NCBI RefSeq assembly: GCF_009192945.1
Contig: NZ_NSET01000047.1
Coordinates: 1-64,000, forward strand
From: Xanthomonas maliensis
Lineage (GTDB): Bacteria; Pseudomonadota; Gammaproteobacteria; Xanthomonadales; Xanthomonadaceae
Length of the DNA: 64,000 nt
Direction of reading: 5' to 3'
Shown here piece by piece: positions 6,930 through 16,883 of this stretch. The notes beneath the pieces were generated by a model that searched no databases, was not told the origin of the DNA, and saw only the letters and a program-made list of their open reading frames with translations. The translations under genes and the position numbers were made by a program. Numbering within the stretch: the stretch's first letter is position 1; each line of letters starts with the position of its first letter.

Positions 6930-9773
6930 ATGAAATCACTACTGCAACGTCTGGCGCGTTGGAGCGCGGCGATCCGCCTCTCTATCGCCCGTCACGGCGG
7001 CGGAGCCACCGGGCTGTTAACGGTGGCGACCAGAGCCGTTAAGGTGATCCGTGCGCTTGGGGTTCGCGGCTTCTGGCAACGCGTCGCACTAGCCACCCGC
7101 AAGCCCAGTCCGATCACCACCCGTCTGGCAACGCATCGTTTTGCGGCTCCGTCGCCACTGTCCGAAGTCCGGTTGCGCGTTGGCATCATGGCACATGTCT
7201 TCTATACCGACCTGCTGGACGAGTTTGCAACGGCCTTGGAGAACATGCCGCTGCCCTTCGACCTACTGGTCTCGGTTATGGACGCGACGGCTGCAGAGCA
7301 GGCTCGGCATGGCCTTACGGGTATTTCAAAGCTCCACACTCTGCACATCCGGGTCGTTCCCAACCGAGGGCGCGATATCGCGCCTCTGCTGGTCGCTTTC
7401 CGTGAGGAGATTCTCGCGCTCGATCTGGTCTGTCACATCCATACCAAAAAGTCGCTCTATACCGGAAGCGAACAGAGCAGTTGGCGCCAATACTTGGTCA
7501 ATTCCTTACTGGGCAGTAGTGAGCGAATCGGCTGGCTATTGGGAATGTTCCAGGCCGAGCCGCGCCTTGGAATCATTTATCCGGAAAGCCACGAGAGCGT
7601 CCCTTTATGGGCGCATACCTGGTTGAGCAACTTCTCCGCGTGCAATGCACTGGCCATGCAGCTGGGATTTTCCATTTCGCAGAATCAATACATCGACTTT
7701 CCAGCAGGATCGATGTTTTGGGCCAGGGTAGATGCGTTGCGACCGCTTTACGAATTGAATCTTCGATTGGAGGACTTTCCTCCCGAAGAAGGACAGATTG
7801 ATGGGACCCTCCACCATGCGATGGAACGCATGTTCGTTGCCGTTGCAAGGCAGAGTGGCTTCGTTGCGGGTGTACTCCCTGCGGATGGTGGCCTGGCGTT
7901 GAGCACGGAAGGAGCACGCAACTGGCATAGTGCTCTGAGTACGCCGCTATCAACGCGCCTGACACTATCCGCACTCGAAGCAGAACTGATATCGCTGGAC
8001 GTCTTCGACACTCTCGTCACCCGACCCTTTCTGACCCCGGAAGCAGCCCGCAACTATCTGGCGAACAAGGTCGAGAGGACCTTCGGGCTCTCTGGCTTCC
8101 ATGCGTTGCGCGAGCTCGCTGAAGCCCGCGCACGTGTTCGGCTCGGGCACGACGTCGACATCTCCGCCATTTATGAAGACCTTGCCGCACTTTCCGAAGC
8201 TGCCGCCCCGATTCGGCAGGCGCTGCTGGAATACGAGATCGCATTCGAGCAGTCGTTGCTTCGCCCACGACGTGGCATGATCGAAGCCGCTGCCGCGGGG
8301 CAAGCGCGGGGCAAGCGCCTGATCGCGATTTCGGACATGTATCTCGACCATGTGACACTCAAAAAAATTCTCCCGAATGAGGTCACCGCGCTTCCTGGCA
8401 ACTGGTATGTTTCATGCGAAACGCATTTGCGCAAGGACGATGGAGGCATATGGGAATGGGTATCCACACAGGAAGCTGTCGAAAAAGCTAGGTGGCTGCA
8501 TGTCGGAGACAATGAACTCAGCGACATCCAACGCCCCCAACTGCATCGGTTATTGACGCCGGTTCACGTCATCCGCCCGTCTGCCTTGCTGGACATCGTG
8601 CCCAGTCTGCGTCCGCTGCGACCTGCGGATGGTCCACAGGCTCGTTGGCAGGACCAGCTCTGGCTGGGACTTCTTGCCAATCACTTCGCTGACATCGCCG
8701 ATACCGCTCCCGAGCAGCTGTTGCCCAAACCGGTGTTGTCGGAGTTTTCCTTCGGCTATGCAGTCATCGGCCCACTGGTCCTTGACTATCTGGCCTGGCT
8801 GACAAGAACCGCGCTGGCGCAAGGCCACCAGCACTTGCTGTTCCTGAGCAGGGAAGGCTATCTGCTCGAGAAGGCGTTCGCCGTACTCAAGGGGGTCTCA
8901 CCGGCACTGGCTCAGCTCAGCGGACATTATTTTCTCGCGTCACGCCGCGGTACCGGCACTCCATCGCTGCATGTCGCAAGCGATCTGCGCTCGCTGCTGG
9001 GTAGCACTTATGTTGGCAACCTGCATGGCCTAGTCCGCGCACGTCTCGGCGAAGCCGCGGGTGACGTGGTGGAAGCCCATCTCGACATGGAAGCCCTAAA
9101 GCAGGACATCTATCTACCAGAGATGCAGGACGCAACAATGGAGATGCTCGCCCCGGCCACCGCGGCTTTGTTGAAATTGGCTGCCGAGGAACGAGGGCAT
9201 TATCTCGACTACTGGCACAGCGTTGTTGGCAGCGGCAGTGCGCTTGTCGCAGACATTGGTTATGCCGGCACAATCCAAGCCAATCTTGCACGCATGACAG
9301 GTGAGACCGTAAACGGCGCCTATTTCGCCCTGAATGCCGGCGCCAACAGGCTGGCGGACAACAGCCTGGCTAGCGCACGCTATTTCGATGGCCGGCACGG
9401 CGAGGATGCAGACAGCTCGGCAATCCTTCGCCACGACCTACTGCTGGAGACGCTGCTCACCGCCCCGACCGCGCAGTTTTCGCACTTCACTGCGGGAGAA
9501 CACGCTCCGACAGCCGTGTATCTTCAAACGGAATCGACTCCGTCATATTGGAACTGCATCGAAAAGGTACACGCCGGCGCGCTCGCGTTCGTCAACGCAG
9601 TGTGTTCGATAACGGGTGATGAAAGCCATCTACTGAGTCTCGATCGCACATTGGTGCAGCAACCCTTAATTTGTGTCGGTACTGGCGAATGGTCTGCCCC
9701 CTGGCTGGCAGACCTCGCTGTTGCCGATCAATTCACCGGGCGCGGACTGGTGAGTGCCAGCGCCCTCGCGTAG
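6930..9773 (+). CDS. Large RgpF-like / HAD-like glycan biosynthesis protein
   Basis: This 947-residue protein starts 7 bases after the ETF-QO stop. Residues about 75-330 resemble the rhamnan-synthesis F (RgpF) domain: VGIMAHVFYTDLLDEF, VVPNRGRDIAPLL and HIHTKKSLYTG. Residues about 365-560 carry a HAD-like hydrolase with nucleophile motif LDVFDTLVTRP, the ISDMYLD motif and the HVGDNELSDI acidic motif. The last 370 residues are not recognised, although LFLSREGYLL and VADIGYAGTIQANL are striking. RgpF-type proteins act in rhamnose-polymer synthesis or modification, so a role in cell-surface glycan is inferred. Base composition is lower than its neighbours (29 of 60 G/C at 7681-7740), suggesting separate ancestry. 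Confidence 0.78.
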   Translation: MKSLLQRLARWSAAIRLSIARHGGGATGLLTVATRAVKVIRALGVRGFWQRVALATRKPSPITTRLATHRFAAPSPLSEVRLRVGIMAHVFYTDLLDEFATALENMPLPFDLLVSVMDATAAEQARHGLTGISKLHTLHIRVVPNRGRDIAPLLVAFREEILALDLVCHIHTKKSLYTGSEQSSWRQYLVNSLLGSSERIGWLLGMFQAEPRLGIIYPESHESVPLWAHTWLSNFSACNALAMQLGFSISQNQYIDFPAGSMFWARVDALRPLYELNLRLEDFPPEEGQIDGTLHHAMERMFVAVARQSGFVAGVLPADGGLALSTEGARNWHSALSTPLSTRLTLSALEAELISLDVFDTLVTRPFLTPEAARNYLANKVERTFGLSGFHALRELAEARARVRLGHDVDISAIYEDLAALSEAAAPIRQALLEYEIAFEQSLLRPRRGMIEAAAAGQARGKRLIAISDMYLDHVTLKKILPNEVTALPGNWYVSCETHLRKDDGGIWEWVSTQEAVEKARWLHVGDNELSDIQRPQLHRLLTPVHVIRPSALLDIVPSLRPLRPADGPQARWQDQLWLGLLANHFADIADTAPEQLLPKPVLSEFSFGYAVIGPLVLDYLAWLTRTALAQGHQHLLFLSREGYLLEKAFAVLKGVSPALAQLSGHYFLASRRGTGTPSLHVASDLRSLLGSTYVGNLHGLVRARLGEAAGDVVEAHLDMEALKQDIYLPEMQDATMEMLAPATAALLKLAAEERGHYLDYWHSVVGSGSALVADIGYAGTIQANLARMTGETVNGAYFALNAGANRLADNSLASARYFDGRHGEDADSSAILRHDLLLETLLTAPTAQFSHFTAGEHAPTAVYLQTESTPSYWNCIEKVHAGALAFVNAVCSITGDESHLLSLDRTLVQQPLICVGTGEWSAPWLADLAVADQFTGRGLVSASALA

Positions 9774-9779
9774 GGTGAT

Positions 9780-10418
9780 TCACCCACAGCCGATTGTGAA
9801 CTCCACCCCGGTCTTGACCCGCAATTCCTCGAGTTCCACGCCGTCGGCACGCTCCACCAGCACCAGGCCATCGGCGGTGACATCGAACACCGCCAGATCG
9901 GTGATGATGCGATCCACCACGCCCACACCGGTCAGCGGCAAATCGCATTGCGGCAGGATCTTGTGGGCTCCGTCCTTGGCGACGTGCTCCATCAGCACGA
10001 CCACGCGCTTGACGCCGGCCACCAGGTCCATGGCGCCGCCCATGCCCTTGACCATCTTGCCGGGCACCATCCAGTTGGCCAGGTCGCCCTGCGCGGTGAC
10101 CTGCATGGCGCCAAGAATGGCCAGGTCGATATGGCCACCGCGGATCATCGCGAAGGAGTCGTGGCTCCCGAAATAACTCGCACCGGCACGCGCGGTCACC
10201 GTCTGTTTGCCGGCGTTGATCAGATCCGCATCCACGTCTTGCTCGGTTGGGAACGGACCGATGCCAAGGAGACCGTTCTCCGACTGCAACCACACGTCCA
10301 CTCCTTCGGGGATGTGGTTGGCCACCAGGGTGGGCAGACCGATGCCCAGGTTGACGTAGGCGCCATCGGTCAACTCGCGCGCTGCGCGTGCGGCCATCTG
10401 CTCGCGGGTCCAGGCCAT
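9780..10418 (-). CDS. lpsJ: 3-oxoacid CoA-transferase subunit B
   Basis: This 212-residue beta subunit belongs to a succinyl-CoA:3-ketoacid CoA-transferase. The catalytic glutamate is the E of the SENGLLG motif (residue 47), and GIGLPTLV near residue 26 is the family glycine loop. In Xanthomonas the equivalent pair beside xanAB is called lpsI/lpsJ because mutants were reported to affect LPS. A plain ketone-body or organic-acid role is equally consistent with the sequence. Its start overlaps the alpha-subunit stop by one base, so the two are translated together. Its stop lies 6 bases from the convergent 6930-9773 gene. Confidence 0.9.
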   Translation of the reverse strand: MAWTREQMAARAARELTDGAYVNLGIGLPTLVANHIPEGVDVWLQSENGLLGIGPFPTEQDVDADLINAGKQTVTARAGASYFGSHDSFAMIRGGHIDLAILGAMQVTAQGDLANWMVPGKMVKGMGGAMDLVAGVKRVVVLMEHVAKDGAHKILPQCDLPLTGVGVVDRIITDLAVFDVTADGLVLVERADGVELEELRVKTGVEFTIGCG

Positions 10419-11149
10419 CAGTGTTCTCCCTGGCGCACGGTGCGCTGTTCGATGCGTTTTTCCGGCGTGGCGTTGAGGACCAGGCGATCGACGTAGATGC
10501 CCGGCAGGTGCACGTGGTCGGGATCGATCGCGCCCAGTTCCACGATTTCCTCGACCTCGGCGATGCAGATCTTGCCAGCCATTGCGCAGGCCGGATTGAA
10601 GTTGCGCGCGGTCTTGCGGAACACCAGATTGCCTGCAGTATCCGCGCGCCAGGCCTTGACCAGCGCCACGTCGGCCTGCAACGCGGTTTCCAGCACATAG
10701 TGCTTGCCATTAAAACTGCGCGTTTCCTTCCCCTCGGCGACGATCGTGCCGTAGCCGGTCGCGGTATAGAACGCCGGGATACCAGCGCCGCCGGCACGCA
10801 AGCGCTCGGCCAGCGTGCCCTGCGGATTGAATTCCAGCTCCAGCTCGCCGCCCAGGTACTGGCGCTCGAACTCCTTGTTCTCGCCCACGTAGGACGAAAT
10901 CATCTTGCGGATCTGCCGGGTCGCCAGCAGTTGGCCCAGTCCGAAGCCATCGACGCCCGCGTTGTTGGAGATCACCGTCAGCCCGCTCACCCCGCTCTGC
11001 CGCAGCGCGTCGATCAGCGCCTCGGGAATGCCGCACAACCCGAAGCCGCCGACCGCCAGGGTCTGCCCATCGGCGACCACGCCGGCCAAGGCCGTTCTGG
11101 CGTCGGCGTAGCGCTTGCCGCCAGCCGTCCCATGTCCATCGTTGCTCAT
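10418..11149 (-). CDS. lpsI: 3-oxoacid CoA-transferase subunit A
   Basis: This 243-residue alpha subunit is the partner of the gene at 9780. The glycine-rich CoA-binding motif [11 protein letters not shown] and the [16 protein letters not shown] segment are typical of ScoA/AtoD. I chose the ATG at 11149 because homology starts about 20 residues after it and the upstream in-frame residues look like intergenic translation. It is divergent from xanA across a 134-base gap that must hold both promoters. The link to LPS rests on the Xanthomonas literature name and position, not on anything in the protein. Confidence 0.9.
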   Translation of the reverse strand: MSNDGHGTAGGKRYADARTALAGVVADGQTLAVGGFGLCGIPEALIDALRQSGVSGLTVISNNAGVDGFGLGQLLATRQIRKMISSYVGENKEFERQYLGGELELEFNPQGTLAERLRAGGAGIPAFYTATGYGTIVAEGKETRSFNGKHYVLETALQADVALVKAWRADTAGNLVFRKTARNFNPACAMAGKICIAEVEEIVELGAIDPDHVHLPGIYVDRLVLNATPEKRIEQRTVRQGEH

Positions 11150-11283
11150 CACCGCCCTCACCTCGCTGATGTGAAGCACGCATTCTAGCCGCTGACTGTT
11201 CCCTGTCCTCGGTCGCCCCGCAGCCACACCAAATACACGGGCCAGCCGCTACACTCGGCTGTCCCCCACCCAAGGATCTGCCC

Positions 11284-12633
11284 ATGACGCTACCCGCCTT
11301 CAAGGCCTACGACATCCGGGGCCGCGTGCCCGATGAACTCAACGAGGACTTGGCCCGCCAGATCGGCGTGGCATTGGCGGCGCAGCTGGGCGAAGGGCCC
11401 GTCGTTCTCGGCCACGACGTCCGGCTGGCCAGTCCGGCCTTGCAGGATGCCCTGGCGGCAGGCCTGCGCGCCAAGGGCCGGGAAGTCATCGACATCGGTC
11501 TGTGCGGAACCGAGGAAGTGTATTTCCAGACCGATCACCTCGGCGCCGCCGGTGGCGTGATGGTCACCGCCAGCCATAATCCGATGGATTACAACGGCAT
11601 GAAGCTGGTGCGCGAACAGGCGCGCCCGATCAGCTCGGATACCGGCTTGTTCGCCATCCGCGATGTGGTCGCCTCCGGTTCAGTCGAGGTCGGTGCGCCC
11701 ACCGCCGCCCAGCATAGCCGTACCGACAAGACTGCGTACCTGGAACACCTGTTGAGCTATGTCGATCGTAGCGCGCTCAAGCCGCTGAAGCTGGTCGTCA
11801 ATGCCGGCAATGGCGGCGCTGGCTTGATCATCGATCAGCTTGCGCCGCATCTGCCTTTCGAATTCGTGCGGGTTTTCCACGAGCCCGATGGCAACTTCCC
11901 CAACGGCATCCCCAACCCACTGCTGCCGGAAAATCGCGACGCGACCGCGAAGGCGGTCAAGGACCACGGCGCCGACTTCGGCATCGCCTGGGATGGCGAC
12001 TTCGATCGTTGCTTCTTCTTCGACCATACCGGCCGCTTCATCGAGGGCTATTACCTGGTCGGCCTGCTGGCCCAGGCCATCCTGGCCAAGCAGCCGGGTG
12101 GCAAGGTGGTCCACGATCCGCGCCTGACCTGGAACACCATCGAGCAAGTCGAGCAGGCCGGTGGCGTCCCGGTGCTGTGCAAGAGCGGCCATGCCTTCAT
12201 CAAGGAAAAGATGCGCAGCGAAAACGCCGTCTATGGCGGCGAGATGAGCGCCCACCACTATTTCCGCGAGTTCGCCTACGCCGACTCCGGCATGATCCCC
12301 TGGCTGCTGATCGCCGAGCTGGTGTCCACCTCTGGCACCACGCTGGCCGACCTGGTCGAAGAACGCATGCAGAAGTTCCCCTGCAGCGGTGAAATCAACT
12401 TCAAGGTCGCCGATGCCAAGGCCGCCGTCGCCCGGGTGATGGAGCGCTACAGCGGCGACAACCCGGCCCTGGACTACACCGATGGAGTGAGCGCCGAGTT
12501 CCCGCAGTGGCGCTTCAATCTGCGCAGCTCCAATACCGAACCCCTGCTGCGTCTGAATGTCGAGACGCGCGGCGATGCCGCGCTGCTGCAGCAGCGCACG
12601 GACGAGATTTCGGCGATCCTCAAGCAATCCTGA
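11284..12633 (+). CDS. xanA: Phosphoglucomutase/phosphomannomutase XanA
   Basis: This 449-residue cytoplasmic alpha-D-phosphohexomutase interconverts the 6- and 1-phosphates of mannose and glucose. The phosphoserine is Ser97 in [13 protein letters not shown]. The metal loop is WDGDFDRCF around residue 240, and the sugar-specificity loop [11 protein letters not shown] lies near 320. Its product feeds XanB (GDP-mannose), RmlA (dTDP-glucose) and UDP-glucose, making it the hub for LPS and xanthan precursors. The ribosome-binding site AAGGA sits 8 bases before the ATG. The gap to xanB is 34 bases, so the two are an operon. Confidence 0.96.
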   Translation: MTLPAFKAYDIRGRVPDELNEDLARQIGVALAAQLGEGPVVLGHDVRLASPALQDALAAGLRAKGREVIDIGLCGTEEVYFQTDHLGAAGGVMVTASHNPMDYNGMKLVREQARPISSDTGLFAIRDVVASGSVEVGAPTAAQHSRTDKTAYLEHLLSYVDRSALKPLKLVVNAGNGGAGLIIDQLAPHLPFEFVRVFHEPDGNFPNGIPNPLLPENRDATAKAVKDHGADFGIAWDGDFDRCFFFDHTGRFIEGYYLVGLLAQAILAKQPGGKVVHDPRLTWNTIEQVEQAGGVPVLCKSGHAFIKEKMRSENAVYGGEMSAHHYFREFAYADSGMIPWLLIAELVSTSGTTLADLVEERMQKFPCSGEINFKVADAKAAVARVMERYSGDNPALDYTDGVSAEFPQWRFNLRSSNTEPLLRLNVETRGDAALLQQRTDEISAILKQS

Positions 12634-12667
12634 CCGTACCCCCTTGACCCACGGAGCTCCCCCATCC

Positions 12668-14071
12668 ATGTCTGACGTCCTTCCCATCATTCTTTCCGGC
12701 GGCTCCGGCACGCGCCTGTGGCCGCTGTCGCGCGAAACCTATCCGAAGCAGTTCCTGCCGCTGGTTGGCGAGCAGACGATGCTGCAGTCGACCTGGCATC
12801 GCGCCGCGCCGGTCGCAGGCCACGCGCCGATTATCGTGGCCAACGAGGAGCATCGATTCATCGCCGCTGAGCAACTGCAACAGCTTGGCGTCAAACCGTC
12901 CGCGATCCTGCTGGAGCCGAAGGGGCGGAATACCGCTCCAGCCATCGCCGTGGCAGCGCTCGAGGCGACCCGTGACGGCAGCGATCCGCTCTTGTTGGTG
13001 CTGCCTTCGGATCATGTCATCCGTGACGAGGCAGCCTTCCAAGCAGCAGTAACGCAGGCAGCGCAAGCCGCTAGCCAAGGCAAGCTTGTGACCTTCGGTA
13101 TCAAGCCGACGTCGCCGGAGACCGGCTATGGCTATATCAAGGCTGCTGGTGGCACAGGCGTCAGCCCGGTTGAGCGTTTTGTCGAAAAGCCCGACCTGAC
13201 GACCGCCCAGGGCTATCTGGCATCCGGCGAGTACTACTGGAACAGCGGCATGTTCCTGTTCCGTGCCTCGCGTTATCTGGAGGAACTGCGCAAGTTTCAA
13301 CCCGCGATCGCAGAGGCCAGCAGGAAAGCCTGGGAATTGAGCAAGCGCGACGCCGATTTCACCCGCCTGGACAAGGATGCGTTCGCTGCCAGCCCTTCGG
13401 ATTCGATCGACTATGCGGTGATGGAAAAGACTGCCGACGCCGTCGTCGTGCCGCTGGATGCCGGCTGGAACGACGTGGGCTCCTGGTCTGCCCTACTGGA
13501 GGTTTCCGAACAAGATGGTGCCGGCAATGCGCATCACGGCGATGTCATCCAGATCGACTGCCGCAATACCTACGCCTATGGTTCGCGCCTGATCGCCATG
13601 GTCGGCCTGGAGGACGTGGTGGTGGTCGAGACACCGGACGCCGTCTTGGTCGGCCATCGCGACCGCATTCAGGAAGTCAAGGACGTAGTCGGCCAGATCA
13701 AGTCCAACGGCCGCTCAGAAGCGACCTGGCACCGCAAGGTCTACCGGCCCTGGGGCGCCTACGATTCGATCGACAATGGTCATCGCCATCAGGTAAAGCG
13801 CATCACCGTCAAGCCGGGGGCGGTGTTGAGCCTGCAGATGCACCATCACCGGGCCGAGCACTGGATCGTGGTCAGCGGCACTGCCGAAGTCACCCGCGGC
13901 GAGGAAGTGTTGCTGCTGACCGAGAACCAGAGCACCTATATCCCGCTCGGCGTGACCCACCGCCTGCGCAATCCGGGCAAGTTGCCGCTGGAGTTGATCG
14001 AAGTGCAGTCCGGCAGCTATCTGGGCGAGGACGATATCGTGCGTTTCGAGGACACCTACGGCCGCGCTTGA
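12668..14071 (+). CDS. xanB: Mannose-1-phosphate guanylyltransferase / mannose-6-phosphate isomerase XanB
   Basis: This 467-residue bifunctional enzyme starts with a GT-A nucleotidyltransferase domain ([19 protein letters not shown] at residues 8-26, LPSDHVI near 115, FVEKPD near 170). A C-terminal type II phosphomannose isomerase cupin follows, with [17 protein letters not shown] near 395. Together the domains make mannose-6-phosphate and GDP-mannose. GDP-mannose is the entry substrate for Gmd at 31825 and so for most sugars predicted in the O-antigen. I chose the ATG at 12668, where the family homology begins. A strong hairpin lies 25 bases after the stop. Confidence 0.96.
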   Translation: MSDVLPIILSGGSGTRLWPLSRETYPKQFLPLVGEQTMLQSTWHRAAPVAGHAPIIVANEEHRFIAAEQLQQLGVKPSAILLEPKGRNTAPAIAVAALEATRDGSDPLLLVLPSDHVIRDEAAFQAAVTQAAQAASQGKLVTFGIKPTSPETGYGYIKAAGGTGVSPVERFVEKPDLTTAQGYLASGEYYWNSGMFLFRASRYLEELRKFQPAIAEASRKAWELSKRDADFTRLDKDAFAASPSDSIDYAVMEKTADAVVVPLDAGWNDVGSWSALLEVSEQDGAGNAHHGDVIQIDCRNTYAYGSRLIAMVGLEDVVVVETPDAVLVGHRDRIQEVKDVVGQIKSNGRSEATWHRKVYRPWGAYDSIDNGHRHQVKRITVKPGAVLSLQMHHHRAEHWIVVSGTAEVTRGEEVLLLTENQSTYIPLGVTHRLRNPGKLPLELIEVQSGSYLGEDDIVRFEDTYGRA

Positions 14072-14095
14072 TCGCCTAGATCAGCGCACGTCGCA

Positions 14096-14128
14096 CGCAA
14101 GACGGCGGCCCATGGCCGCCGTCTTGCG
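14096..14128 (+). terminator. Hairpin after xanB, probable terminator
   Basis: A 15-base perfect stem (14096-14110 with 14114-14128) encloses a CAT loop, 25 bases after the xanB stop. The stem is very GC-rich and the following bases TTACATG give only a short T run. It should still end or strongly slow transcription from xanAB, and may act from both directions. Confidence 0.75.
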
Positions 14129-14188
14129 TTACATGCCTGACTGGTCGCGATTCGAGGACGCCATCTCGTGACCGACAAGCAACGACTC

Positions 14189-14357
14189 CTAGAGCGTGTG
14201 ATGCACGTCGATGAGATGCGTTGACCGTCAGCGGTGCGGAGCGGGTGCTGGGTGGCGCCGGCTTAGCTGGCGCCAAGGCAAGCCGCGCGGCGCACGCCTT
14301 GTCTCGACGCGCCGCAGGACGCTTCGCACTCACCTCAAAGTGCATAACATGCTCTAG
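14189..14357. repeat. MITE-like element with imperfect terminal inverted repeats
   Basis: The left end (14189-14207) and the reverse complement of the right end (14339-14357) match at 16 of 19 bases, both beginning CTAGAGC and containing ATGCAC. Between them is about 130 bases with an internal hairpin around TGGCGCC/GGCGCCA (14252-14276). An open frame of about 90 codons crosses it on the minus strand, with an Ala/Arg-rich product and no ribosome-binding site. I treat that frame as a by-product of the repeat. Size, inverted ends and a non-coding interior fit a non-autonomous transposable element or other dispersed intergenic repeat. A second copy was not found in this window. Confidence 0.5.
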
Positions 14358-14479
14358 CCCTCGCTAAACGGAAGCGCGTTGCGAACACTCGCAGTAGTGA
14401 CCTCCGCTCCAGTCAACATTGCATGGACAGGCGGGTAGCGAGCCACCCACCTGCGTCGTGGCCGGCAGGATCGCCAGAC

Positions 14480-15646
14480 TCAGTTATCGCCGAACAGATC
14501 GCGGGTATAGACCTTGTCCTGCACGTCCTGCAGCGCATCGGCCATGCGGTTGCTGATGATGACGTCGGCCTCGCGCTTGAACGCCTCCAGGTCGTTGACC
14601 ACGCGCGAACGGAAGAACTCCGGCTCGCTCAATGTGGGTTCGTAGACGATGACTTCGACGCCCTTGGCCTTGATCCGCTTCATCACGCCCTGGATGCTTG
14701 AAGAACGGAAGTTGTCCGAGCCAGCCTTCATGATCAAACGATAGATGCCGACCACCTTCGGATTGCGGCGCAGCACGTCGCTCGCAATGAAGTCCTTGCG
14801 GGTGGTATTGGAATCGACGATCGCCCGGATGATGTTCTGCGGCACGCTCTGGTAGTTGGCCAGCAACTGCTTGGTGTCCTTGGGCAGACAATAGCCGCCG
14901 TAGCCGAAGGAAGGGTTGTTGTAGTGGCTGCCGATACGCGGATCCAGGCAGATGCCCTCGATGATCTGGCGGCTGTCCAGACCATGGGTGAGCGCATACG
15001 TGTCGAGTTCGTTGAAGTAGGACACCCGCATCGCCAGATAGGTGTTGGCGAATAGCTTGATCGCCTCGGCCTCGGTCGGCTCGGTGAACAGCACCGGCAC
15101 GTCGGGCTTGAGCGCGCCTTCCTGCAACAGCCGCGCGAAGGTTTCCGCACGCGCCGAGCGCTCGCCGACGATGATGCGCGAGGGGTACAGGTTGTCATAC
15201 AACGCACGGCCTTCGCGCAGGAATTCCGGCGAGAAGATGATGTTGTCGGTCCCGAACTGTTCGCGCACCTTGGCCACGTAGCCAACCGGAATGGTGGACT
15301 TGATCACCATGGTCGCCTGCGGATTGATGTCCAGCACCTTGGCGATCACCACCTCGATCGAGCGGGTATTGAAGTAATTGGTGACCGGATCGTAGTCGGT
15401 CGGCGTGGCGATGATCACGAAATCGGCCCCGGCGAAGGCCTCCTCGGCGTCCAGCGTTGCCTTGAAGTTCAAGCCACCCTGGGCCAACGCGGCCTCGAGT
15501 TCCTTGTCGACGATCGGCGAGCGGCCCTCGTTGAGTAGCTTGACCTTGGCCTCGACGATGTCCAGCGCCACCACCTCATGGTGCTTGGCGAGCAACACGC
15601 CATTGGACAGACCGACATAGCCGGTACCCGCGACAGCGATCTTCAT
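14480..15646 (-). CDS. ugd: UDP-glucose 6-dehydrogenase (short Ugd type)
   Basis: This 388-residue NAD-dependent enzyme oxidises UDP-glucose to UDP-glucuronate. The NAD motif is [13 protein letters not shown] at residues 4-16. The STIPVG loop lies near 117-122, and the catalytic cysteine is C253 in [15 protein letters not shown]. The length matches the compact E. coli Ugd type. The ATG at 15646 has AAGGA 6 bases upstream. UDP-glucuronate is a precursor for xanthan and other surface polymers; no glucuronosyltransferase is obvious nearby. A 16-base palindrome lies 32 bases upstream in the leader. It stands as a single transcription unit between xanB and the rml operon. Confidence 0.93.
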   Translation of the reverse strand: MKIAVAGTGYVGLSNGVLLAKHHEVVALDIVEAKVKLLNEGRSPIVDKELEAALAQGGLNFKATLDAEEAFAGADFVIIATPTDYDPVTNYFNTRSIEVVIAKVLDINPQATMVIKSTIPVGYVAKVREQFGTDNIIFSPEFLREGRALYDNLYPSRIIVGERSARAETFARLLQEGALKPDVPVLFTEPTEAEAIKLFANTYLAMRVSYFNELDTYALTHGLDSRQIIEGICLDPRIGSHYNNPSFGYGGYCLPKDTKQLLANYQSVPQNIIRAIVDSNTTRKDFIASDVLRRNPKVVGIYRLIMKAGSDNFRSSSIQGVMKRIKAKGVEVIVYEPTLSEPEFFRSRVVNDLEAFKREADVIISNRMADALQDVQDKVYTRDLFGDN

Positions 15647-15983
15647 TGGAATTCCTTGCGACATTGGATGGGGGAGGATGCAGCGCGCTGCATGCAGGCC
15701 CTGGTGTGTTGCGACACGGCCGAGCCCGCAATGGACGGCCCAGACGCATGGGGGACACGCAAGACCTGCACGGTGCCGATGGATACGATGGCGCGCTCAC
15801 CCACCAGGCACGCATTGCGCATGCATCGGGGACCCACCATCCATCTGCGGCACATCCACGCCGACCGTCGACCACGACACAGGTGTTCGCCCGGCACAGA
15901 TCAGCCCCCGATGGTAGCCGAACCGATGTGCAAGGCATGAGTCGGCGCTGAAGCGACACCGCCCCACGATCCCAATATGCGAC
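15647..15983. other. Intergenic region upstream of ugd with a 16-base palindrome
   Basis: These 337 bases separate the rmlD stop from the ugd start, with both genes on the minus strand. I see no convincing gene; open frames on both strands lack ribosome-binding sites and family-like sequence. A perfect palindrome ATGCAGCGCGCTGCAT lies at 15678-15693, between where a ugd promoter would be and the ugd start, and is a possible operator. A clear -35/-10 pair was not found. Confidence 0.5.
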
Positions 15984-16883
15984 TCAGCGCAGTACCAGGG
16001 TGTCCAGTACCTGGCCCAAGCCGTCCTGCCACTGCGGCAGCCGGACGCCGAATGTGTCTTGCAGGCTGCGCGTGTCCAATCGCGAATACGCCGGGCGCTT
16101 GGCCGGGGTTGGGTAGTCGGCGGTGGTGATCGCCTCGATGAACGGCCGACGAGCGATCAGGCCACGCGCCAACGCGTGAGTGAAAATGGCCTCGGCAAAA
16201 CCATGCCAGCTGGTTTCGCCCGCCGCGGTGAGGTGCCAGAGGCCGGAGGGCTGGTCAGGGTGGCGCAGGGCCAACGCGGTGAGATCGGCGATCAACGCCG
16301 CCGGGGTCGGCGTGCCGATTTGGTCGGCGACCACACGCAACAGGTCGCGTTCGGCGCCGACGCGCAGCATCGTGCGCAGAAAGTTATTGCCGTGAGCGGC
16401 ATAGACCCAGGCGGTGCGGAAGATCAGATGACGCCCGCCGGCGGCCTGCACTGCCTGCTCGCCGGCCAGCTTGCTCTGCCCGTACACGCCCAGCGGCGCA
16501 GTGGCATCGTCCGGCCGGTACGGTTGCGTGCCCTGGCCATCGAACACATAGTCGGTCGAGTAATGCACCATCGGCACGCCGGCACGCGCGCACCATTGCG
16601 CGATCACCCCGGGGGCTTCGGCATTGGCGCGAAATGCAGCATCGCGCTCCTGTTCGGCACGATCGACCGCGGTGTAGGCGGCGGCGTTGATCAGCACCGT
16701 CGGCCGTACCCTATCCAATACCAAGTCGAGCGATGCAAGCTCGTCCAGATCGATCCGCTCGCAAACACGTCCGTCAGGCAGATGGCCTGAGCGGCATGCC
16801 GCTACCACCGTCCCCAGCGGTGCCAGCGCCCTCAACAACTCAGTACCTAGCTGCCCGTTGGCGCCTATCACCAGCGTGGTCAC
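15984..16883 (-). CDS. rmlD: dTDP-4-dehydrorhamnose reductase
   Basis: This 299-residue SDR enzyme performs the last step to dTDP-L-rhamnose. The nucleotide motif VIGANGQLGTELL is at residues 5-17. INAAAYTAVDRAEQE and the STDYVFDGQGTQPYRPDD segment are diagnostic. The YxxxK catalytic pair is in YGQSKLAGE. The start is GTG at 16883, overlapping the rmlC stop as GTGA, so translation is coupled. Length is normal for the family. Confidence 0.95.
   Translation of the reverse strand: MTTLVIGANGQLGTELLRALAPLGTVVAACRSGHLPDGRVCERIDLDELASLDLVLDRVRPTVLINAAAYTAVDRAEQERDAAFRANAEAPGVIAQWCARAGVPMVHYSTDYVFDGQGTQPYRPDDATAPLGVYGQSKLAGEQAVQAAGGRHLIFRTAWVYAAHGNNFLRTMLRVGAERDLLRVVADQIGTPTPAALIADLTALALRHPDQPSGLWHLTAAGETSWHGFAEAIFTHALARGLIARRPFIEAITTADYPTPAKRPAYSRLDTRSLQDTFGVRLPQWQDGLGQVLDTLVLR

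Noticed and set aside
14076-14345. 90-codon minus-strand frame within the repeat after xanB
   Set aside because: Covers the inverted-repeat element, no ribosome-binding site; best explained as a translation of repeat DNA.
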